DNA of 10,187 bases, taken from assembly GCA_017452215.1 (NCBI GenBank), contig JAFTMU010000052.1:1-10187 (forward strand), written 5' to 3'. The stretch's first letter is position 1; each line of letters starts with the position of its first letter. The notes beneath the pieces were generated by a model. The model had not been told where the DNA came from and did not search any database. It saw nothing but the letters and a program-made list of their open reading frames with translations. The translations under genes and the position numbers were made by a program. Below are positions 5,435 through 10,187 of this stretch, piece by piece. The DNA is from Clostridia bacterium. GTDB lineage: Bacteria > Bacillota > Clostridia > Oscillospirales > CAG-272.

Positions 5435-5653
5435 ATGTATATTTATCAACGGCTCAAAGATCTCAGAGAGGACAAGGACAAAAAGCAGGAAGATATAGCG
5501 CAGGTCTTGGATATTTCCAGACAGCAATATCAACTCTACGAGAGCGGCAAGCGGGAGCTCCCCATGCACCACTTTATTACCTTGGCAAGGTATTACAACG
5601 TATCGCTCGACTATCTTGCGGGACTGACTGAAACACCGAAAAAATTACAATAA
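5435..5653 (+). CDS. Small XRE-family helix-turn-helix regulator
   Basis: The 72-residue protein is a single Cro/C1-type DNA-binding domain. The five-helix HTH_3 pattern runs from RLKDLREDKDKKQEDIAQVLDISRQQYQLYESGKRELPMHHFITLARYYNVSLDYLAGL; helix 2-3 is QEDIAQVLDISRQQYQLYESGKR (about 18-40) and the closing VSLDYLAGLT motif is typical. There is no sensor or oligomerisation domain beyond it. GAGG about 7 nt upstream of the ATG supports the start. Two inverted repeats lie in its upstream region over this gene's promoter and a divergent one, as expected for a self-regulating phage-type or chromosomal repressor. No antitoxin-toxin partner or phage gene is adjacent. The regulated target may be the divergent short transcript or the EamA gene. 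Confidence 0.92.
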   Translation: MYIYQRLKDLREDKDKKQEDIAQVLDISRQQYQLYESGKRELPMHHFITLARYYNVSLDYLAGLTETPKKLQ

Positions 5654-5715
5654 TGGTTGGGGGGAGCAAATTTGCCCTGCGCCTTGCAAGCCAGCTTGCA
5701 GATCTTCGGGCGGCG

Positions 5716-5809
5716 AATGCGGACCTACATTCCGTGCCAAGGGCACGGAATGGGGCGAATCGGGGCTGCTACCCCAGCCAACAGAAAAGCCACCCGATGG
5801 GTGGCTTTT
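5716..5809. repeat. 94-bp repeat with tRNA-Gln 3' end, copy 1
   Basis: This copy differs from 5900-5993 at only two of 94 positions. It contains a 10-bp hairpin (5729-5738/5742-5751), then on the plus strand the last 15 bases of the tRNA-Gln body-plus-tail, CTGCTACCCCAGCCA, the same three-base ACA that follows the tRNA, and an 11-bp terminator hairpin at 5785-5809. It lies in the opposite orientation to the tRNA gene and far from any coding start. Reading frames through it are spurious. Confidence 0.85.
5785..5809. terminator. Bidirectional terminator hairpin after the XRE gene
   Basis: AAAAGCCACCC (5785-5795) and GGGTGGCTTTT (5799-5809) pair perfectly around GAT, with T4 on both strands. 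It is the first good terminator to the right of the XRE gene and is part of the 94-bp repeat. Confidence 0.75.
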
Positions 5810-5823
5810 GTAAGCGCAGGGTA

Positions 5824-5848
5824 TTCAAGTTCGCCTTGCGAACTTGAA
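5824..5848. repeat. Perfect 11-bp hairpin between the two 94-bp repeats
   Basis: TTCAAGTTCGC (5824-5834) and GCGAACTTGAA (5838-5848) pair perfectly around CTT. There is no T-tract. Another short dyad follows (GGTGT/ACACC at 5868-5881) inside a longer one (GAGCCG/CGGCTC, 5860-5898). The whole spacer between the repeat copies is therefore structured, but its function is unknown. Confidence 0.6.
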
Positions 5849-5899
5849 GATTTTTCGCCGAGCCGCTGGTGTGCAAACACCCCGACGGCTTTCGGCTCA

Positions 5900-5993
5900 A
5901 ATGCGGACCTACATTCCGTGCCAAGGGCACGGAATAGGGCGAATCGGGGCTGCTACCCCAGCCAACACAAAAGCCACCCGATGGGTGGCTTTT
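5900..5993. repeat. 94-bp repeat with tRNA-Gln 3' end, copy 2
   Basis: This copy is 184 bp from copy 1, with two substitutions. Its terminator hairpin (5969-5993) directly abuts the tRNA-Gln 3' end on the other strand, so the same hairpin serves as the tRNA terminator. The plus-strand tRNA fragment in this copy and the real tRNA 3' end are mirror images around that hairpin. Confidence 0.85.
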
Positions 5994-6012
5994 CTGTTGG
6001 CTGGGGTAGCAG
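5950..6012. repeat. 30-bp-armed palindrome spanning the tRNA-Gln 3' end
   Basis: Bases 5950-5979 pair with 5983-6012 around the 3-nt loop GAT, with a single C/C mismatch at 5968/5994. The inner 11 bp are a terminator stem with T-tracts. The right arm includes the last 15 nt of the leftward tRNA-Gln (CCA, discriminator, acceptor strand and part of the T stem); the left arm is an inverted copy of them. A transcript reading through could pair the tRNA 3' end with this copy instead of its own 5' end. Confidence 0.9.
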
Positions 6013-6072
6013 GATTCGGACCTACGAATGCCAGAGTCAAAGTCTGGTGCCTTACCGCTTGGCTATACCCCA
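5998..6072 (-). tRNA. tRNA-Gln (anticodon TTG)
   Basis: The minus strand folds as a complete 75-nt tRNA with encoded CCA. The acceptor stem is TGGGGTA/TACCCCA with discriminator G. The D arm is GCC/GGC around AAGCGGTAA. The anticodon stem CCAGA/TCTGG encloses CTTTGAC, giving anticodon TTG (Gln). The T stem GTAGG/CCTGC contains one G-T pair. The T loop reads TCCGAAT instead of TTCGAAT, so position 55, almost always U (pseudouridine), is C. Otherwise the structure is intact. A strong promoter lies 22 bp upstream, and a terminator hairpin follows three to four bases after CCA. The gene may be functional with an altered elbow, or at an early stage of decay; I lean to functional. Confidence 0.88.
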
Positions 6073-6094
6073 ATATTCAGAATTGACGCTGATT

Positions 6095-6123
6095 ATTATA
6101 TCATAATTATTCCCCTCTGTCAA
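6095..6123 (-). promoter_or_regulatory. Sigma-A promoter of tRNA-Gln
   Basis: On the minus strand TTGACA (6123-6118) and TATAAT (6100-6095) are 17 bp apart, and TGA precedes the -10, making it extended. An A-rich block lies upstream. The predicted start near 6088 leaves a 5' leader of about 16 nt. Full consensus is typical of stable-RNA promoters. Confidence 0.85.
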
Positions 6124-6181
6124 GCGTTTTTTCTGCTTTTTTTAAAAAACTCTTTTTTTCCGGCTTTTTCTTTGATCTTTG

Positions 6182-6210
6182 TTGAAAAATCTCCAAAAAA
6201 ATGATATACT
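6182..6210 (+). promoter_or_regulatory. Sigma-A promoter of the 77-residue ORF
   Basis: TTGAAA (6182-6187) and TATACT (6205-6210) are separated by 17 bp, with TGA before the -10 (extended). The predicted start near 6217 leaves a leader of about 26 nt. TTTGTTGAA over the -35 resembles one arm of the dyads at 1743 and 3575, but no second arm is present. Confidence 0.75.
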
Positions 6211-6242
6211 AAAATTACAATCATAAAAAAGGAGTAAAACCA

Positions 6243-6476
6243 ATGAAAAAAACAATTTGCGGCAAGCTGTACGATACCGAGCTTGCAACCGTTGTCAAAA
6301 AGGTGACCGTTGGCGAATTGGGCGATCCCACAGGCTATGAGGAAACGCTCTATCAGACCGAGGGCGGTCTCTTCTTCCTCTACGTTGCCGGTGGCGAGAC
6401 TTCTCCCTACCCCACAGAGGATATTCGCAGAATGTCGAAGGCAAACGCTCAAAAATGGGTGGCTGAGCACAACTGA
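6243..6476 (+). CDS. Small conserved-type hypothetical protein (77 aa)
   Basis: I do not recognise a named family. The product is a soluble, near-neutral 77-residue protein with no signal peptide or membrane segment. Its N-terminus KKTICGKLYDTELAT, the middle ETLYQTEGGLFFLYVAGGETSPY and the helical C-terminus SKANAQKWVAEHN resemble small proteins in Clostridia that begin KKTINGKRYDTETA and contain an ETLY...FFLY segment; this is recalled, not searched. The gene is well framed: a consensus-like promoter at 6182-6210, GGAG about 8 nt before the ATG, and a strong terminator 9 bp after the stop. It is therefore monocistronic and surely expressed. It converges on glnN and is divergent from tRNA-Gln; neither suggests a job. 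Confidence 0.85.
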   Translation: MKKTICGKLYDTELATVVKKVTVGELGDPTGYEETLYQTEGGLFFLYVAGGETSPYPTEDIRRMSKANAQKWVAEHN

Positions 6477-6484
6477 ACGGTTTT

Positions 6485-6530
6485 GGGGAGCGCCAAGTGT
6501 CAAAACGCACTTGGTGCTCCCCTCTTTTTT
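6485..6530 (+). terminator. Rho-independent terminator of the 77-residue ORF
   Basis: GGGGAGC/GCTCCCC and CCAAGTG/CACTTGG, joined by one wobble pair, form a 15-bp stem (6485-6499 with 6508-6522), followed by TCTTTTTT. On the minus strand only AAAAC follows, so it acts in the plus direction. It ends 5 bp from the glnN stop codon. Confidence 0.9.
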
Positions 6531-6535
6531 ATATC

Positions 6536-8629
<2,094 letters not shown>

Positions 8630-8710
8630 TCTCTCGGTCCTTTCCAGCCGCCAAGCCTTATCTTGACGACTTGTCCTTTTCAATAAATGAAAACACTACC
8701 TGATTTTATC

Positions 8711-8740
8711 ATTATATACCAAACCACTCCGTTTTGTCAA
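8711..8740 (-). promoter_or_regulatory. Sigma-A promoter of glnN
   Basis: On the minus strand TTGACA (8740-8735) and TATAAT (8716-8711) are 18 bp apart. The predicted start near 8704 leaves an untranslated leader of about 75 nt, long enough for post-transcriptional control, though I find no known riboswitch motif in it. Confidence 0.8.
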
Positions 8741-8762
8741 TCCCGTAGCGAAAATTTCTGTG

Positions 8763-8815
8763 TTTTGCACGGGAAAGGCTTTGTTTTTGGGGAATCCTCG
8801 TTGCCTTTTGCAAAA
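8763..8815. repeat. Bulged inverted repeat in the glnN/hydrolase intergenic region
   Basis: TTTTGCA (8763-8769) plus AAAGGC (8774-8779) pair with GCCTTT (8803-8808) plus TGCAAAA (8809-8815), giving a 13-bp stem with a 4-base bulge and a 23-nt loop. The rest of the 324-bp gap holds the two divergent promoters and nothing else I can identify. Confidence 0.4.
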
Positions 8816-8886
8816 TACAAGGGCTGTGGGGATCTGTAAAATACGGTCTAATTTTGATAAAATCCCGTTAAAAAGAGAATTTGCGA

Positions 8887-8915
8887 TTGACAAACCATCT
8901 AAAAACTGCTATCCT
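8887..8915 (+). promoter_or_regulatory. Sigma-A promoter of the MBL-fold hydrolase gene
   Basis: TTGACA (8887-8892) is followed after 17 bp by TATCCT (8910-8915). A better -10 hexamer, TATACT at 8915-8920, lies at an unsuitable 22-bp spacing. The 10 bases GATTGACAAA around this -35 also surround the divergent glnN -35. Confidence 0.6.
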
Positions 8916-8953
8916 ATACTTACCCCACCCACAGAGAAAGGAAGCAAAACGGT

Positions 8954-9706
8954 ATGAAAATCACGTTTCTCGGTACTGCCGACGTACGCCCGAGAGCAGA
9001 CGCTTACTGCTCCTCTACCATGCTGGAAATCGGAGACGATATTTATCTGATCGACACGGGTGCTCCCGTGGCAGAGTTATTATTGAAATACGGAAAACGC
9101 CCCTCGCAGATCAAGGCGATCTTTATCACCCACGGACACAGCGATCATTTTCAGGGCATCTTTCCATTACTGAGTCAATGCTATTACGTTTACGGTGATG
9201 CGAATTTTGACATCCTCTTTCCCGAGAAGAAGCAAGCGGACGCTCTTTGTGACTGTGCCGTTGCTGCGTATTTGGGCACTCCCTTTCCCCACGACCGCTT
9301 GCGCTTTCACATCCCCGCCGAGGGAAAGACGGCTACGGTCTACGATGACGGTGTGCTCAAAGCTACCTATATTCCCGTCTCGCCCCACGAGGGAGTGCCC
9401 CATTTTTCGATCCTGATCGAGGCAGAGGGCAAGACCCTGCTCTTTACGGGAGACCTTTCGGAGCGTCTTAAGGATGACGATTTTCCCAAGGTTGCGTACG
9501 AACGTGAGATCGATTTGGTCGTTTGCGAGTATGCGCACATTCAAGCGGAGCATCTGGAGCCCTGCATTCAAAAATCTCTTGCCAAGCAGTTTGTTTTCAA
9601 TCACTACGCCGCCTGGCGCCGTGAGGAGATCGCCGCCTTTGTCAGCGACCCGAGATATAAGATCCCTCTGCGTGCTGTCAACGACGGTGACGTGATTGAG
9701 CTGTAA
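8954..9706 (+). CDS. MBL-fold metallohydrolase (RNase Z-like / beta-lactamase-like)
   Basis: The 250-residue protein belongs to the metallo-beta-lactamase superfamily. The N-terminus KITFLGTAD and LIDTGAP (32-38) are the first strands of the fold; the metal-binding motif THGHSDH is at 59-65, giving H60, H62, D64 and H65. Further ligand candidates are H145 or H150, D167 in LLFTGDLS, and H217 in FNHY. The order of motifs resembles the RNase Z/ElaC and cyclic-phosphodiesterase side of the superfamily, but it is shorter than the usual 300-residue ElaC and lacks a clear tRNA-binding exosite arm, so tRNA 3' processing should not be assumed. Substrate unknown. AAAGGA lies about 11 nt before the ATG. 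It is monocistronic between its own promoter and a terminator, beside tRNA-Ser but separated from it by a promoter. Confidence 0.9.
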   Translation: MKITFLGTADVRPRADAYCSSTMLEIGDDIYLIDTGAPVAELLLKYGKRPSQIKAIFITHGHSDHFQGIFPLLSQCYYVYGDANFDILFPEKKQADALCDCAVAAYLGTPFPHDRLRFHIPAEGKTATVYDDGVLKATYIPVSPHEGVPHFSILIEAEGKTLLFTGDLSERLKDDDFPKVAYEREIDLVVCEYAHIQAEHLEPCIQKSLAKQFVFNHYAAWRREEIAAFVSDPRYKIPLRAVNDGDVIEL

Positions 9707-9726
9707 GCTTTTTGAAACAGAAAAAT

Positions 9727-9770
9727 TCCCCGAGGTTGATCTTTTGAGTAAGGTCTGCCTCGGGGATTTT
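9727..9770. terminator. Terminator of the MBL-fold hydrolase gene
   Basis: TCCCCGAGG (9727-9735) pairs with CCTCGGGGA (9758-9766) around a 22-nt loop, followed by TTTT. On the minus strand the same stem is followed by ATTTTT, so it may stop transcripts from both sides. Confidence 0.75.
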
Positions 9771-9801
9771 GGAAAATTGCGTGGCGTTTTGAAAAAAGTT
9801 C

Positions 9802-9830
9802 TTGACATCGCTCCCACGTTGTGGTAAAAT
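9802..9830 (+). promoter_or_regulatory. Strong promoter upstream of the tRNA-Ser region
   Basis: TTGACA (9802-9807) and TAAAAT (9825-9830) are 17 bp apart, with TGG before the -10 (extended). The predicted start is near 9837. The first intact gene downstream is tRNA-Ser, 259 nt away. No other convincing promoter is seen nearer to it, so this one may drive it through the leader and the truncated tRNA copy. Confidence 0.75.
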
Positions 9831-9843
9831 GAATGGGCATTGG

Positions 9844-9912
9844 TGTTGCATCAATACGGAGGGGGATGTTTCCAAGCTCCTCAGGTGTGATGCAATAGGG
9901 TGCATCATTTTT
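9844..9912 (+). promoter_or_regulatory. Attenuator-like leader with mutually exclusive hairpins
   Basis: TGATGCA (9888-9894) pairs with TGCATCA (9901-9907), followed by T5, giving a short intrinsic terminator. The same left arm can instead pair upstream: TTGCATCA (9846-9853) with TGATGCAA (9888-9895), extendable to 10 pairs (9844-9853/9888-9897). The second pairing would destroy the terminator. The loop between holds a GGAG/CTCC hairpin (9858-9861/9877-9880). This is the switch logic of riboswitches and attenuators, but I recognise no ligand-binding class and no signal-recognition-particle or T-box motif. It could also be a stand-alone small RNA of about 75 nt. Confidence 0.5.
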
Positions 9913-9914
9913 AC

Positions 9915-9955
9915 GGAGAGGTATCGAAGTGGTCATAACGAGGCGGGCTTGAAAA
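9915..9955 (+). pseudogene. Truncated tRNA-Ser copy (5' half)
   Basis: This stretch matches the first 41 nt of the intact tRNA-Ser (10096-10136) at 38 positions, with the same preceding AC. The D arm is identical, but homology stops just after the anticodon loop TGA. The anticodon stem can no longer pair, and no T arm or acceptor 3' strand follows; instead there is a 7-bp hairpin (9956-9962/9973-9979). It cannot form a tRNA. It starts three bases after the T-tract of the leader terminator. Confidence 0.8.
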
Positions 9956-10095
9956 TTTGCAGTCGCGGATTTCTGCAAAGTGCCAAAATTCCTTGCTACG
10001 TCTGATGTTTTCGACTTCCCGACGAAGCAGAAAATTATTCCTTCTAAAACTTTTGCTAAAAAATTCGCAAATCTAAAAACTTAATAGTCTTACAC
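9956..10095. other. Unassigned AT-rich spacer between the tRNA-Ser copies
   Basis: No ORF with a ribosome binding site and no clear promoter is seen. There are two weak hairpins: 9956-9962/9973-9979, perfect, and GCTACGTC/GACGAAGC near 10003-10028 with one mismatch. No remnant of the tRNA-Ser 3' half is found here. Confidence 0.5.
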
Positions 10096-10184
10096 GGAGG
10101 GTTATCGAAGTGGTCATAACGAGGCGGTCTTGAAAACCGTTTGCCTTCACGGGCGCGTGAGTTCGAATCTCACACCCTCCGCCA
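10096..10184 (+). tRNA. tRNA-Ser (anticodon TGA)
   Basis: This is a complete 89-nt class II tRNA. The acceptor stem is GGAGGGT/ACCCTCC, followed by discriminator G and encoded CCA. The anticodon stem GCGGT/ACCGT encloses CTTGAAA, so the anticodon is TGA (Ser). The long variable arm typical of tRNA-Ser (GCC/GGC-type stem) follows, then T stem GTGAG/CTCAC around a canonical TTCGAAT loop. The gene ends three bases before the end of the window. A truncated copy of its 5' half lies 181 bp upstream. Confidence 0.96.
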
Positions 10185-10187
10185 AAC

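Noticed and set aside
5435..5653. XRE gene as the antitoxin of a toxin-antitoxin pair or as prophage repressor
   Set aside because: No small toxin ORF overlaps or abuts it, and no phage genes are in the window. The terminator at 5785 isolates it.
5657..6106. 149-residue plus-strand ORF (with overlapping shorter ones) across the repeats and tRNA-Gln
   Set aside because: It translates the two 94-bp repeats and the antisense of a tRNA, has no ribosome binding site, and two other frames are open over the same DNA. Proteins of this kind are familiar annotation artefacts of tRNA loci.
6178..6193. Third Crp/Fnr-type operator before the 77-residue gene
   Set aside because: TTTGTTGAAAAATC matches one arm only; the other arm (TCAACA) is missing, so a dimer site is not supported.
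8630..8683. N-terminal extension of glnN to a TTG codon at 8683
   Set aside because: No ribosome binding site precedes it, the added 18 residues do not resemble GSIII, and AAAGGA is well placed before the ATG at 8629.
9837..9912. Small signal recognition particle RNA, T-box or known riboswitch
   Set aside because: The conserved SRP core with its GGAA-type loop and the T-box antiterminator bulge are absent, and no riboswitch consensus I know fits.
9802..10005. 67-residue ORF over the tRNA-Ser leader
   Set aside because: Its start lies within the promoter -35 and it translates the broken tRNA copy.

Overview
The window looks like a piece of chromosome from an anaerobic, fermentative member of the Clostridia (Bacillota), probably an uncultured gut lineage. 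The evidence is a fermentative D-lactate dehydrogenase, a Cys-rich ferredoxin-like protein, a type III glutamine synthetase, textbook sigma-A promoters (TTGACA/TATAAT with 17-18 bp spacers), strong GGAGG-type ribosome binding sites and tRNA genes with encoded CCA. The genus cannot be named from the sequence. I see no transposase, integrase, phage structural gene or CRISPR array.

Layout, left to right. Bases 1-353 hold no gene; they carry a chain of perfect hairpins bracketed by two identical 20-bp repeats. A leftward pair follows: a Crp/Fnr-family regulator (1069-1728) and sfsA (354-1037). Divergent from them is an operon of ldhA (1817-2854) and a ferredoxin-like gene (2867-3565), then ferritin (3662-4174). 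Next come a leftward EamA/DMT transporter (4243-5133), a control region (5134-5434) and a small XRE-type regulator (5435-5653). A repeat-rich stretch (5654-6072) ends in a leftward tRNA-Gln. Then a 77-residue orphan gene (6243-6476), leftward glnN (6536-8629), a rightward metallo-beta-lactamase-fold hydrolase (8954-9706), and finally an attenuator-like leader, a truncated tRNA-Ser copy and an intact tRNA-Ser (10096-10184).

How the parts work together. The left half reads as a small regulon. Two nearly identical 16-bp dyads (TGTTG-N6-CAACA) sit at 1743-1758 and 3575-3590, each exactly 21 bp upstream of a -10 hexamer, one before ldhA-ferredoxin and one before ferritin. That is the geometry of a class II Crp/Fnr-activated promoter (centre near -41.5). 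The first dyad also lies just downstream of the predicted start of the regulator's own leftward transcript, so the protein may repress itself while activating lactate fermentation, electron transfer and iron storage.

The right half is notable for its non-coding DNA: a promoter-terminator pair without an ORF next to the XRE gene (candidate small RNA), two 94-bp repeats carrying the tRNA-Gln 3' end, a 30-bp-armed palindrome fused to that tRNA, a tRNA-Gln with C at the nearly invariant position 55, and a mutually exclusive hairpin pair ahead of a broken tRNA-Ser copy.
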